In this document: piece by piece, positions 21,935-33,507 of the stretch
How the letters are laid out: every line of letters starts with the position of its first letter
How positions within the stretch are numbered: the first letter of the stretch is position 1
Assembly (NCBI GenBank): GCA_963585895.1
Contig: OY757904.1
Location: 69,222,865-69,286,864, forward strand
Reading direction: 5' to 3'
Length of the DNA stretch: 64,000 nucleotides
From: Sepioteuthis lessoniana
Lineage: Eukaryota > Mollusca > Cephalopoda > Myopsida > Loliginidae
Notes under the pieces: model-generated
The model's database searches: none
The model's input: the letters and a program-made list of their open reading frames with translations, nothing else
Told to the model about the DNA's origin: nothing
Program-made: the position numbers and the translations under genes

Positions 21935-22148
21935 AAGATGAAATCTCTCTGTGCATGACAATATATAGGTTGCCCACACCAGCGTTGAGCACTCTAGTGT
22001 GGAATGTTTGTGTAAAAAGAGAATGGCAGTGCCACTCAGATAGATATCCAAATGATGTAAAATCAGCCAATTTCCAATTCCAGTTTGAAGCATCTCTCGT
22101 GTCAAATTGAAAAAGGTGTGATACAACAAAACAGTTTGTCAGTGGATG

Positions 22149-22152
<4 letters not shown>
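21935..22152 (+). repeat. SINE family D, decayed, two tail copies
   Basis: Family D-like endings occur twice, near 21945-21967 (CTCTCTGTGCATGACAATATA) and 22127-22152 (ACAGTTTGTCAGTGGATGAC, then the TA tract). The bodies are poorly kept; this may be a dimer or two insertions. Confidence 0.55.
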
Positions 22153-22207
<55 letters not shown>

Positions 22208-22228
22208 ATGTGTGTGTGTGTGTGTGTG
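22153..22228. repeat. (TA)n(GT)n microsatellite at a SINE D tail
   Basis: TA run continuing into GT, beginning right after the SINE's GGATGAC end. Confidence 0.95.
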
Positions 22229-22464
22229 AATTTCTCATATCGTAAGCATAGACAGTTTTTGAATTTTTTTGTGAATATTTTCAAAACAGTTAGCAAAACG
22301 ATACATTTAAATTTAAAACCAATATATCTTATTATCAACATTTGGTTTTCTAATCTATATTATGTGGCAGGGTTCGCAAGTCGGTTGAAAAAGACACATG
22401 CCCACCCGCGAGAGCTTTTAGGGGGATTGAACAGATGAACTTCGTTTCTAAAGTATGTCGCTCT

Positions 22465-22466
<2 letters not shown>

Positions 22467-22497
<31 letters not shown>
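22467..22497. repeat. (TA)n microsatellite
   Basis: Pure TA run. Confidence 0.95.
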
Positions 22498-22499
<2 letters not shown>

Positions 22500-23490
22500 A
22501 ATACTTTTCCAATAAGTTTCTTTATGGTAGACATTAACTTCTTCATTGTACTTTTCATAGATTTGCTGTTTGAATTTATTTATTAATTAATTTATCTATT
22601 TATCTATTTCCCATTCTTTTTGTGAATATTGATTTTAATGTCCAAATAAAGTTCAGCTAATATCGAAAGAAATAAGTCATCGGAAATGTAATATCTTTAG
22701 AAATTAACCATTCGTATGCCTTAAAGATATTTTAAAAGACTGTACACTCCCTTATGCTCTGCCCGACATTACAAACTTGTCATCTTTTTTTTTTTTTTGA
22801 AAATTGATTAAAAGAAGGATAAACTCTGTGACAAATTCCAATGTTCTTTTCATTAAATTCTTTTTCTTTTATATGTTTTTTTTCTATTCTGCTGAAAGGT
22901 GTCTTGCTTAAAAAGTTAATTAATGTTGTTTTGCTATAGAATCCATGGAAATATACTTTCTTTTTTTCTGCTGATGAAGTCACATATTACAAATGACAAC
23001 TTACTTTGATGATATGTTTCGATCAACCGTTTCTTTGAATAACAATTTTAGTCGAGGTCAATATAAGGTAAACCCAGCTGAATAAAGGCATTTGTTTTTT
23101 TAACTATATAAACTACAAAGTTTACAACTTTAGATAATATTACACAAAGCAATGAACAGTTTTATAATGAGTAATGACAAATGATTGGATTGTTGTACTT
23201 ATTCTCATGGCTTATCTCTAAACTACCTAATTCTGCCATCAAAAATGGAATGTGGCCAGTGGGTAGATTGATTTTAATGCGATGTAATGCCATCTGTTGT
23301 TGTTTTGTGAATATAGGTTATGGAGGAACATTTATATTACGATCATATTTACATCGTTGTGCAGTTGTTTTTAAAGATTTGTTTTTAAATAAATTTATAT
23401 GATATTGTACATTTCAGTCTAATTCTAATAATTTATTAACGATTACATAGTCACAATTAAATTATATGGTTTCATTCAAGTAAAAATAAT
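22498..23490. other. Non-coding stretch, nothing recognised
   Basis: AT-rich, with short chance frames only. Confidence 0.5.
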
Positions 23491-23499
23491 TCTTAGTAA

Positions 23500-23745
23500 A
23501 CAACAGCCCTGTCGGCTGGGAATGTGGATTCTGAATGCACAACCGCAGAGGGATAAAACACCTTTAATTTTTGTCCACGATATGATATGGAACGATCGGA
23601 TGAGGAGGCTCTAGTGTTGGATCTTTGAGGAATACTGAGTATCCCTTTATTTTGATTGCTCTTAATTCCTCTCAAGACCATAATTGTAGATCCTTTCATG
23701 GTCCTATATTTGGGTCAAACAGAACTATCAAATTATTTTCTGTGC
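23500..23745 (+). repeat. Family B SINE-like repeat, copy 1 of an adjacent pair
   Basis: The head CAGCCCTGTCGGCTGGGA aligns with 2460; TGCACAACCGCAGAGGGATAA and GGGTCAAACAGAACTATC follow in the family order. The tail is missing. Confidence 0.65.
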
Positions 23746-23799
23746 TAATAAAGGATTAATGTTAAATTGAATTATTAGAGTAAGATTGCAATACTTGAA

Positions 23800-24290
23800 A
23801 TTATTTAGTGTCGTGCGTATGACATTAAACTGTCCCGTGTCCGTGGTGTACTGGTTATCGTCGTAAGTAATAAACACGGTGACACGAGTTCAAATCCTGG
23901 AAGAGATTGATTGCATATCACATAGCACTAATACCCTTGGGAAAGGTATGAATCCAATTATTCTCCCTCCAGCTATGGGTAAATAGTAGGGCAGACTGGG
24001 TTCTTCAGCCTTGGTAAGGCAACTAGTCTAGGTGAAGGAAAACTCTGAATTCAAACCTGTTAAACTCCGCTTAAAAATGACCTTGTGTCATATCCTGCCC
24101 GAGCGGAGGAAGACATTAAATTGTATCTGATGGCGAGACTCGTATTCAAGAGAATGTGGAGTACGCCGTCAATATCATTACACCCATGGCCCCTATTACC
24201 CGGAGTAAAAGCACCTGCTTATGTACAATCTCTGAGTCAAATAGAACTATTCACCCTTTTCCTTGGGATTATCTTCTTTTTTTTATAATT
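23800..24290 (+). repeat. Family B copy 2, split by a SINE A insertion
   Basis: The pieces 23800-23833 and 24112-24290 join to give the family B order (ATGACATTAAACTGT..., then GGAGTACGCCGTC and AGTCAAATAGAACTATTC). The interruption is the SINE at 23834-24111. Confidence 0.65.
23834..24111 (+). repeat. tRNA-derived SINE family A, full length
   Basis: The head carries an A-box-like TGGTGTACTGGTTATC and a B-box GAGTTCAAATCC. Next comes the central block AATACCCTTGGGAAAGGTAT, then ATTCAAACCTGTTAAACTCC and a CATATCCTGCCCGAGCGGAG end. It is flanked by a 13-bp target duplication with one mismatch (GACATTAAAYTGT, 23821-23833 and 24112-24124). The duplication proves insertion by retroposition into family B. 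Confidence 0.9.
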
Positions 24291-24369
24291 AGTATTACTA
24301 GATTCCAGTTCTTAAAAACATTTAACTGAATGACAACATTAATAGCAAATATAAATATATGAACAAGAC

Positions 24370-24420
24370 TTGGCATTAAATAACCCACAAAGGTTGATAT
24401 AACTTAAAATACAACCAAAC
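24370..24420 (+). repeat. Isolated shared SINE tail (families B/C)
   Basis: GGCATTAAATAACCCACAAA followed by GGTTGATATAAC matches the common tail; no body is recognisable upstream. Confidence 0.55.
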
Positions 24421-24539
24421 CAGACCATTAGTTATCAAATATATCTTCGAGTAATTTTTCTGAATAAAAGCAATAATTATACGGCATTAGGTATTCCCAT
24501 CGAATACGAATACTTTTTAAAACAAACTTTTTTCACCCA

Positions 24540-24785
24540 TTGAGAGGACCATACCTGGTATTAATTCTCCGGTTTAGAGTAAACCTGGAAGTAATGAAAA
24601 TGAGGGGATACTTTAAATCGTGTCGATCTCAAGCAGAGGCTGTTTAAAATCAGAATCGGGAACCCCTCTTTTTGGTGGGTCATGGCCCTTTGCAGAACAT
24701 ACAGTCATCGTATTGTAAGCACCGAGGATATGACGGGGTATAGGGCTGAGTCCAGACATGATTCAATAGTTATACTTTTGTTCAT
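24540..24785 (-). repeat. Family B SINE-like repeat, diverged
   Basis: Weak match to the conserved block (GGTTTAGAGTAAACCTGGAA) on the complementary strand; the rest is diverged. Confidence 0.45.
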
Positions 24786-24935
24786 ATAATTAATGAAATT
24801 ATCAGCTCATATTGGACACAGAAAACAATTCGGCATCCCGCACCTTTTACGTCATGTGTTTTTACTCTTATCATTAGTTGGCTGGTTGGATTATATGGCA
24901 TATCAACCTGTGAAGTTCATTTAATATCAAATCCT

Positions 24936-24937
<2 letters not shown>

Positions 24938-24993
<56 letters not shown>
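24938..24993. repeat. (TA)n microsatellite
   Basis: Pure TA run, next to a shared SINE tail on the minus strand at about 24895-24935 (ATGGCATATCAACC). Confidence 0.95.
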
Positions 24994-24999
<6 letters not shown>

Positions 25000-25184
25000 A
25001 CGTATATTTTGTTGATAACAATTTTTACGTGAGACAAAGTACATTTATTTGTACACAGTTAAATGGTTTTAAGCATTACTATGTATCACAAGAAATTCAT
25101 TGAATATTATCCGTTTGTATGCTCATAGTTAAATGGTACCAAATATAGAAATGTTTGAATATCTCTATGTTACTCACATATGGG

Positions 25185-25395
25185 ACTCTAAGACGTGCTA
25201 CCAGTCCGGATCAGAGTGGACCCGAAAGTAATGGTTTAGTAGAGGTACTTCACATTACCTAAAACTTCATAAGTGGAGTTTCAACATCTGATGGTTTAGT
25301 CTTATGTCCGAGGCACTCTTCACTACTGCTTTACCCCTCTGCAGTGAGGCAATCAGTATATTTAACAGCTGCACCTGACTGAGCTTTTCTTTTAA
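25185..25395 (-). repeat. Family B SINE-like repeat
   Basis: Contains TCCGGATCAGAGTGGACCCG and TTACCCCTCTGCAGTGAGGC, the complement of the family B order. It ends near the head (CACCTGACTGAGC); the tail is not seen. Confidence 0.65.
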
Positions 25396-25921
25396 AACTC
25401 TTAAAGAAAATAGGATATTAAAAAGAAATTGATGGAATACAAAAACCTAGTACTTCATTTTAATTTTTTTATTTTTATAAACTGTTTCTTTTTTATATCG
25501 AAAGGCATTCAAAGCAAAATATGCTGATTATATAACCCTATTTGGAATATATCACTACCTTTGAAAATTAGATTTCAGGATATGTGAAAAATTGTTCGAG
25601 CAGGAAGAAAACACACGCTTGGATCCATGCAAATATATTGAATAGATTGGCTTCAGGATCCGTCACTCCTGGAACTGCCTATCCACCTCTAAAAGGGCAT
25701 GAGTCAGATTCACTCTTGGATGCTTGAGGCGCTTCCAAAGTGGATAATGCTGAAGGAGGGAAAGAACATTTTAGCAGTGAATAAATGCGCAAGAGTGCCC
25801 CCGGGCAGAAAAATTGACATTGTATCGCATCAAGCCCGTGGTGGTGGGGGTAATATAAACATTGAGGCTAAAAAAAGCGGTTGTTTTGGTGATAAATTTT
25901 TGACCCAGATAAACAAACAAG

Positions 25922-25925
<4 letters not shown>
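25396..25925. other. Non-coding stretch, nothing recognised
   Basis: The patch at 25620-25860 is less AT-rich and has an open frame running into a TA microsatellite. I do not recognise it. Confidence 0.4.

Positions 25926-25973
<48 letters not shown>
25926..25973. repeat. (TA)n microsatellite
   Basis: Pure TA run. Confidence 0.95.
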
Positions 25974-25977
<4 letters not shown>

Positions 25978-26096
25978 TCTTTAAATGTCTATCAACGCAT
26001 GCTAAATTAATATCTAGATATGTCTTTCCTATTTGGTCTCTTACCAGATTAATTTAAATCAAATATAATTCTTATTGTTTTATTCTTCTAAGGTAT

Positions 26097-26099
<3 letters not shown>

Positions 26100-26167
<68 letters not shown>
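26100..26167. repeat. (TA)n microsatellite
   Basis: Pure TA run of about 30 units, with a TTATATAA edge. Confidence 0.95.
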
Positions 26168-26640
26168 AGATAAATAAATTTTGGAGTCTATAAGTATTAA
26201 AACGTTTTAAAAAGTATTCTGAGGATATATCATTCAAATAGGATTATTTTCCAAAATTATATTTCGATTTCGGTATCATTTATTTATTCATTTACTTTAT
26301 TTTAGTTTTTTTACAACAAACGTAGACTTTATTTTCATATTTTTAAAACCTAAATACTCTTAATTCTTGTAAATGACATTTAAAAAACCACAATAAGAAC
26401 GCTATCTTTTTGGAAAAAAAAAACACTTCTGGCACCAGTGTGACAAGATCCCAATGTAAAATGGAACGTTTAATGAACCCTAAGAATTTATAAGATTTCC
26501 ATAAATATTTTATTTGAAAATATTTCTCGGATGAAGTAGTTACCATCCGTTATATACACTCTAAAGATAGATTATTAAAAACAAAGAAACCGAAACATAC
26601 GTGGGCTAATTATCATATATAAGTAATGCATTCTTTTAAT
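26168..26640. other. Non-coding stretch, nothing recognised
   Basis: AT-rich; no gene or named repeat seen. Confidence 0.5.
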
Positions 26641-26654
26641 ATAAATGTATATAT

Positions 26655-26795
26655 GACATCATCCACAGACAGACTACTTTTCATTGTGTTGAGACACTCA
26701 AGCTGAATCAAGTTGGGATCGAAAATTGGCTGATTTTACGTCAGTCGGATATCTTACAACTGAGATATATTCATTCCCAGCAATAGCGATTTTAA
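26655..26795 (-). repeat. SINE family D, decayed copy
   Basis: On the minus strand it ends CTGTCTGTGGATGATG followed by ATATAT, as in the better copies at 14781 and 61004. The B-box region is reduced to a TCGATCCCAAC-like sequence. Confidence 0.6.
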
Positions 26796-26863
26796 TCTTT
26801 ACGTATATATTATGACATATACACTATCGGCTACTGGGCGTCCTCAATTCATGAGAAGAGCTT

Positions 26864-27068
<205 letters not shown>

Positions 27069-27109
27069 TTCGTTGTGTAATGATTGTTGAGTTAGGCTAT
27101 TCACCCGGC

Positions 27110-27345
27110 TATCTGAGATTAATTCCTTGACGAGGCTGTTGGCTTATCAAATAGCGTTAAAATAATTGGGAAGGTATGAATGCGATTATTCATCCTCTAG
27201 TTATGGATACATATGACGGCAGAATTGGATCTTTAACCTTGATACGGAGACTGGTTAAGGAGATATAGCCATTTTAGTTCAAAGTTGTTCAACTTCACTT
27301 TGCTTTAAAAGCGTTGAAATATAAGAAATGATCTCAAGAATTCTC
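27110..27345 (+). repeat. SINE family A, heavily decayed
   Basis: The order of the central block is retained (GGGAAGGTATGAATGCGATT, TCATCCTCTAGTTATGG) and a TTGTTCAACTTCACTTTGC-like tail follows. The head is not recognisable. Confidence 0.5.
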
Positions 27346-27548
27346 TCGTTGAGAGGAATTTAAGGAATCACTCATTTTGAAACCCATCCCAGAAAGCTTC
27401 GTAAGAGAGACTGGCCCCTGCTAGTGAAGCAAGAACGGGCTCGTTAGCAATTTTCTCTTTAAAAATGGTCACACTAATGTTGGCCGATAATCAAAATCTT
27501 TCATTAACCAGCTTTGTGTCGTAGAGTAGTCTTACCAAGTTCGACAAT

Positions 27549-27550
<2 letters not shown>

Positions 27551-27594
<44 letters not shown>
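27551..27594. repeat. (GA)n microsatellite
   Basis: Pure GA run. Confidence 0.95.
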
Positions 27595-27598
<4 letters not shown>

Positions 27599-27634
27599 TT
27601 TTCAGAGTTTCTTTATGATTATGACTGGCAATGA

Positions 27635-27666
<32 letters not shown>

Positions 27667-27720
27667 TTGTGTGAGAGATACACCAGTGCGCGCACACACA
27701 CACAATCACACACAAACATA

Positions 27721-27757
<37 letters not shown>
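27635..27757. repeat. Compound (TA)(GT)...(CA)...(TG) microsatellite
   Basis: TA, GT, a CGCG-containing centre, CA, then TG runs. It is partly self-complementary. Confidence 0.9.
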
Positions 27758-27760
<3 letters not shown>

Positions 27761-28445
27761 GAAATATATAAACTATGTTTCCTTTGTTTCCGATGAAAGG
27801 TCAAAGTAAAAAGAAAATTACTTTTCTCCGCTACATTCAATATGTCCCCTATTTCTTTAATGCCACTGCTGTTATTTTGTTAATCTAAATAATATGCACC
27901 CAATTTTTTGTAATGCTATCAGGACAAATTTAATTTCTGCAGTGGAAAAAAAACAACACTAAACTATTAGTGCTGAAAATGTACAACAAAATTGGAGAAA
28001 ACATAATTTCAATACAAATGGCACCAAAGCCATTATCCCAAAAAAAAACCTCTTTTAGTTGAAAGCAGTGGTTTTGGACAGAAATAAAAAAAATCCATTG
28101 GTTGTTTGTTGTTGATAAAATTTATTAAAACAGAAGAATGAGAGAAAGGTGGGAATTTGGTTTTTGTTTTGGACAGGAAATTGCTCTCAAGAATTTATGG
28201 AATGCCAATTGGCGACAATAATATCAGACTTGACTAAGTAGAGATTATAGCCATAACAAGAAATATACACAGCGTACTTGATTTCAGATGTCTTTTCTTT
28301 TCACTTAGCTCTTTGCCGCAGCTGTATTTCTGCTGATATAAGCTTTCCATAGTTAATAATTACAAGCAAAAGCCGAATCGAAATTATGTGATTAATTTTC
28401 ATGTTAATCTTGGATCTTGATTGTATAAAACTAAGAAGAGTGTTT
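27758..28445. other. Non-coding stretch, nothing recognised
   Basis: AT-rich with A runs; no gene or repeat identified. Confidence 0.5.
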
Positions 28446-28459
28446 TCAACCAATACTTG

Positions 28460-28616
28460 AATACGTCGAATTAAAACACAATAATTTAAGGGAGCACGAT
28501 GACTTTAGTATTGCGGATCGTGATGATGATTCTATACAAGGATTCACGAATTTCGTTAAAAAGAGGAAAGAGAGATTAATTACAGCATCAAAAAAAGTAT
28601 TAGTAAAATAAATGCA

Positions 28617-28655
<39 letters not shown>

Positions 28656-29385
28656 AGAGAAAGAGAGAGAGCAAACAAAAAATAGAAAACAGAAATTAGA
28701 AGAAAAATTGCTGTATGGATATTTTAAGTGACATACAAGCGAATTTGTACGCGGAAAGACATGGCCATGACTACCATCAAAAATCAAAAGAAAGAAAACG
28801 ATTCTCTACTAGTAGCTGCAAAAAACAGAAACCAATTACATCAGAGCAAACATTGATAAGACAACAGAATTGCAAGTGTAAGTTATACGGGAAGAATAGG
28901 AAACGATTAACCTCAAAGTAAGCGAAATTTCTAAACAAGCCCCGAAATAGTACAAAGGAAGAAACGAATGGGTGTTTTACTGAAAACTGTATAATAGATT
29001 CAAATTTGACCATACTAACAAATGGTATTTGCAAAAACAAGAATCCATCCTAGAAATCGTGACTCATTAAATTCTTAGTGATTTTCAGATACAAACGTAT
29101 TATCCGATTTCAACCTGAAGACCAGACGTAGATTTAATCAACAAAGAAAGAGACAGAGACAGAGAATGAAGTTGCCATCAAGTGGATTTTGACTTTCCGC
29201 GGACCACAAAGTAAAAATAAAAGAAAGTGAAAGGGAGATAAATACTTGCAACTTACAAGGGAACTAAATAAGCTAAGGAACAGTGGGGTGACTGTGACTC
29301 TATTTTGAATTGGTGCACTTGGAACGGTCTCCAAGGGCTTGGAAAGGGAAATGGAAGAATTGAAAATCAGAAGATTGGTTGTTGG
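28460..29385 (+). pseudogene. R4/Dong-like LINE piece E3
   Basis: In plus-strand order: the GGRGLASIEDSVDTSIQ-like region in a damaged frame (about 28490-28560), KLLYGYFK-like sequence after an inserted or expanded (GA)n (28618-28671), QQNCKCKLYGKN (the zinc knuckle with its second Cys changed to Tyr, about 28865), then the endonuclease/C-terminal part with ELNKLRNSGVTVTL, IGALGTVSKGLEREMEEL (about 29260-29370). There are many stops. The RT core is absent. It belongs to the same family as E1, E2 and E4-E11. Confidence 0.75.
28618..28671. repeat. (GA)n microsatellite inside E3
   Basis: GA run with AAA interruptions, within the LINE piece. Confidence 0.95.
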
Positions 29386-30010
29386 TTGTTTGGGTTTTAT
29401 GGCCTATCAGCCTTTGTAGGTTATTTAATGGCAATTTCATTTCCATACAAACAGTTCTATTTTAAATAATTCAGTTAAGCATAAGTATACATTTTAATTA
29501 TCAAAAACAGTTTTATTTCAAGATAATCAGTTTAATCAAACAGTTTTTATTAAAAGAATACAGTTGAGTATAAGTATTGTTTTTGTTTACCCACAGATAA
29601 ATGTCTATACAGTTCTATTTTAAACAATCCAGATTAGCGTAGGTACAGTTTCAAATAATTCAAATAATTCAGATTAGTATAAGTATTATATTTTATTTAC
29701 ATACAGGTAAATATCAAGAAGTTCTATTTCAACGAAATCAGTTTTAGCATAAGTACGTAGTTTAGTTCTATTTAACCCGTAGATAAAACCCTATCAGTTG
29801 CTACCACTCCGGGCCAGAGTGGTCCTGGAAGCAATGGCAATGAAGGGGTGCTCCGCATTCACAAAAACTTTTGCATTACTGAAACCTCACCATCAGATTG
29901 TTTAGTGCCATATCCAGGGTTTTCTTTGTGGAGAATGGTGTTACTCATCTGCAGCGATGCAGTTGGTGTATTCTACAGCTCCAGCTGACTGAGCAATAAA
30001 AGTCAGAGGA
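29384..30010 (-). repeat. Family B SINE-like repeat, long form with internal subrepeats
   Basis: Read on the plus strand, the shared tail comes first (TTTTATGGCCTATCAGCCTT). About 400 bases follow that repeat a motif of the type TTCTATTTYAAAYAATTCAG-TTWAGYATAAGTA several times. The conserved block (CCGGGCCAGAGTGGTCCTGG) and the head (CCAGCTGACTGAGC) end the element. The same subrepeats occur at 39540-39800 and 41690-42040, so the long form is a real family member. Confidence 0.75.
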
Positions 30011-30102
30011 AGAATCGAGCCAATCCAGACTATGGTATTATTGAAAAAAAGTTTTGCATACTGAGGACACCCCAATGAAAGACAACCAGCCAACTTGTGA
30101 GT

Positions 30103-30645
30103 AAAAGTATTATTATTATTATTAATAATAATAATTATAATAATACCATATATTGCATACAGAAACTAGAGTCCGTCTGGGGTAATAAGGCGTATAAAAT
30201 TTTCTGGAATTTTGAGTCACAAACAGATCAACTAATGCCGGCGTCAAGACTAGACATTGAGATAAAAAAAAGGAAAAAACAACTTATGGCATAGTAGACA
30301 CTAATATGCCAGCCTATCACACAATGAAAATCAAAGAAAATGAAGACGAAAAACAAGTGCTTGGAACTTGCTAGAGAACTACGAATGCTGTGGAACATAA
30401 AGGTTACATTGTTACCAATAGTAACTGATGCATTTGGAACGGTTTTCAAAGACTCATAAGGAGGGATTCAAGAGAGGAAAATTGGACAAAGAATTAAGAT
30501 TATTCAAAACACACCATTATTGAGACGTGTCCTGGAGACCTGAGGAGACTTGATCTCATCCAGATCCTACCATAGAACATCAGCTAACCCTTGTGTAATA
30601 AAATCACGAAGAGTAGAATAATAATAATAATAATAATTCATTGGG
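30103..30645 (+). pseudogene. R4/Dong-like LINE piece E4
   Basis: Starts directly on an ATT/AAT tract (30107-30152). The frame 30097-30294 then reads KIFWNFESQTDQLMPASRL, the region around the RLE-type endonuclease (the usual RPD is RLD here). CLELARELRMLWNIKVTLLP follows, then a C-terminal end and a second (AAT)n tract at 30625-30645. It is strongly 5'-truncated, with (TAA)-type repeats on both sides. Confidence 0.8.
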
Positions 30646-31051
30646 AGTTTGAGATTCAAACAGAACATCTAATCTCGGCCTAGTGAGGTTCAACAAAAAA
30701 AGGACCACTAGCCGAACAGTAAAGTTTGCTGTTTTGAGTGACCACAAGCTAAAACTGAAGAAAAGCTAAAAGACAGTTAGATACCTTAAGAATTGAAAAA
30801 AAATCTAGAACATGAAAGTGACGGTAATACCAATTGCAATTGTGTCGTTTATTAAAGTCACCAAAGGATTGGTAAAGAGACTGGACGACTTGGATATAAT
30901 AGGGCGGGTGAAGACCATCCAAACTACAGAATTTTAAAGAACGGCCAAAATACTAAGAAGTCTCCTGGAGTCTTGAGGAGACTTGCCGTCACTCAAACTC
31001 CTGTTGAAAATCATCAGCTTACGCTGGTTCGAAAAACTCTCAAGCGGGTAA

Positions 31052-31122
<71 letters not shown>
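30640..31122 (+). pseudogene. R4/Dong-like LINE piece E5
   Basis: Begins immediately after E4's repeat with HWEFEIQTEHLISA and continues through MKVTVIPIAIV and GRVKTIQTTEF-like sequence to a long (TAA)n tract (31052-31122). It lies head-to-tail behind E4. Only the endonuclease/C-terminal region is present, with stops. Confidence 0.8.
31052..31122. repeat. (TAA)n tract between E5 and E6
   Basis: About 23 uninterrupted TAA units at the 3' end of E5, immediately before E6. Confidence 0.97.
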
Positions 31123-31123
<1 letters not shown>

Positions 31124-31934
31124 CCAGAAAAAAACCTCAATGTTAAGAGAAAAGTACACTTGCCAATAGTAGGGGAGATTGGTAGCATACTTTATCAAAC
31201 AAGGGAAGAAATGTACTATTCGCCAACAATTTGCAATTTATTCTCTGAGGAAGAGAAAGAATGCTTCATGAATCCAGAGGCACAGGATAGCTGATGTACA
31301 TTGATCAACACATCCTCAACAAGAACAAGACCAGACAGAAAAATCAAGCTGTGGTTTGGATTGACTAAAAACAGCTTACTATATGGTCCCAATTGCTGGA
31401 TGATAAACTACCTCAAGATGTACAAAATATCAGATGAAACATAAACTTTATCGAGAAAACCATGAAAACCTGGAGAGTGGAATTGACAGCTGGCGGAAAA
31501 AGCTTAACTGAAGCAAAGATCCAAAGAGGTATATTAAAAAAAAGATGCACTATTATCATTACTATTTATAATTGCGATGATGCCATTCAACAACAGACTC
31601 AGAAAATGCACAACCGGATACAAATTTAGTAAATCACAGGAAAGGATTAATAACCTAATGTACATGGCCGACATCAAACTGGTTACACAAACGAAAAAGA
31701 TGTTGAAACACCAAAACAGGCGGTGAGAATATACAGCCAGGACACACGGATGGCATTTGGCTAAGGAAAATGCGCCATGCTAATGAAAAGCAGCAAATGA
31801 CACCAAACGGACGGAATGGAACTACCAAATCAAGATAAAATTAGAATGCTCGGAGAAAAGGAAACGTACAATTAATTTATTTTTCGGATTGTCAAGATAA
31901 AAAAAAATTAAAAAGAGAGAAAGAAAAAAACTAA

Positions 31935-33062
31935 CTGGTGACTCTCCGTGGAATTCTAAAAGTTGTACGTGCAAAAAACCAAGAGGCTACAATATACTTC
32001 GTCGACATCTCCAATAACTTTGACTCAGTCAAAGGGGGATGATGGAGCAAATACTACTCGCCTACAGCCTACCCAAAGAAACTGTCGCAGCCATAATGAT
32101 GCAATATAAAAAGACGAAAGTAAAAGTAAAAAACACTGAATACTTCGACATTGTAGCAAGTGTGCCACTAGGAGACACATTAGCCCCATACCTGTTTATC
32201 ATTTGCCAACCCTGGGTGCTTAGAACGTCTATTGATAAAATAAGATATAAATGTTTCAAGCTGGGAAAGGAAAGAAGCAGAAGATACTCCGTACAAGCAA
32301 TTACCGATGAGGTCTACTCCGATGACATATCACTCCGGGCAAATACACTCGATCAAGCCGAAACCCAGCTACATAGTCGGGAACGAGCAGCCGCTGGCAT
32401 AGGCCTCCATGTCAACGTAGACAAGAGATTACAGGTTCTTTATTCAAAGTGGTGACATCTACACTTTAAATGGTAGTTCTCTGACATTTGTGGACAAATT
32501 CAGCTACCTAGGAAGCAGTGTCTCATCAACCGAGAGAGACATCAACACGTGACAAGCAAAGGCATGGACAGCTAACTATAGATTATCATTCATATGGAAG
32601 TCAGGTCTGACTGATAAAATAAAACGCAGTTTTTTCCAAGCAGCGGTCGTGTCGATACTGCTAAATGGATGCACTACATGGACGCTAACTAAACATATGG
32701 AGAAAAAATTTTACGGCAATTACACAAGAATACTGCGAACTGTATTGAAAAGTCCTGCTGGCTGCGCCCGACGAAGAAGCTGTACGGCCACCTACCAACA
32801 ATCACAAAAACTACCCAAGTTAGAAGAATCTGACATACGGGACACTGCTGAAGAAATTAGGACGAAAACATAAGCAATATACTTATTTGGACCTCTTCAC
32901 ATGGACGAACAAAGCTAGTATGACCAGCTAGAATCTATACTCAACACTGTGCCGATACATGATGTCGCATTGACGACCTACCGGGAGCGATGGAGGATAG
33001 AGACGGGTGGCGAGAGAGGATCAGGGAGATACATGCTGGCGGTGTGACATGTTGATGATGAT
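31935..33062 (+). pseudogene. RTE-type LINE copy C, inserted in E6
   Basis: A 5'-truncated RTE: motif A FVDISNNFDS (31998-32030), QILLAYSLPKETVAAIMMQ, motif B SVPLGDTLAPYLFIIC (frame 32039-32455), motif C YSDD (32313-32324), LNGCTTWTLTKHMEK (frame 32649-32873), and a TGATGATGATGA 3' end at about 33050-33062. The motif A, B and C catalytic residues are largely kept, but frameshifts break the reading frame. Flanking R4 sequence (GAGAAAAGGAAACGTACAAT / TTACTTGGGGATATTAGAAG) is continuous across the insertion. A short AATTA-like duplication is possible. Confidence 0.85.
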
Positions 33063-33330
33063 GAAAATTACTTGGGGATATTAGAAGCTGACACCATCAA
33101 ACAACGGGATATGAAAGAAAAAAATTAAAAGAGACTATCTCAAAAGAACCAGATGTTGTTAGGGACAAAACTCTCTTGCAAAAACCTTATCAAAGGAATG
33201 AATACCTGGGCTGTACCCTCGTTAGATATTCGGAACCATTCTTGAAGTGAACCAGAGAATATCTCAAACAAATGGACATAAGAACAAGTAAACTAATGAA
33301 TAAGGCTTTACACCCCAGAGATGATGATTG

Positions 33331-33507
33331 CGTAGAGTACGTGCTTAGATCGTCTATTGATAAAATGAAAGATAACGGTTTCAAGCTCGTAAAGGACAGA
33401 AACAGAAGATACCTCACACAAACAATTATCAACGCGAACTACACCGATGACATAGTACTTCCGGCAAATACACCCGCCCAAGCCGAAACCCTGCTACATT
33501 GTCGGGG
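33331..33507 (+). pseudogene. Internal RTE fragment fused in frame within E6
   Basis: The frame 33272-33568 reads KALHPRDDDC (R4-like), then EYVLRSSIDKMKDNGFKLVK ... NYTDDIVLPANTPAQAETLL (RTE, with motif C as YTDD), then KKGGRRLSSIEDSINTSIQ (R4-like again). The RTE part is an internal piece of about 177 bases with neither 5' nor 3' end, and all three parts share one open frame. Ordinary 5' truncation cannot produce such a piece. Recombination, template switching or gene conversion is more likely. Confidence 0.85.

Noticed and set aside
29384-30010. CRISPR-like or satellite array from the repeated TTCTATTT...ATTCAG motif
   Set aside because: Spacing and unit sequence are irregular, the repeats lie inside a dispersed eukaryotic element, and the genome is not prokaryotic.
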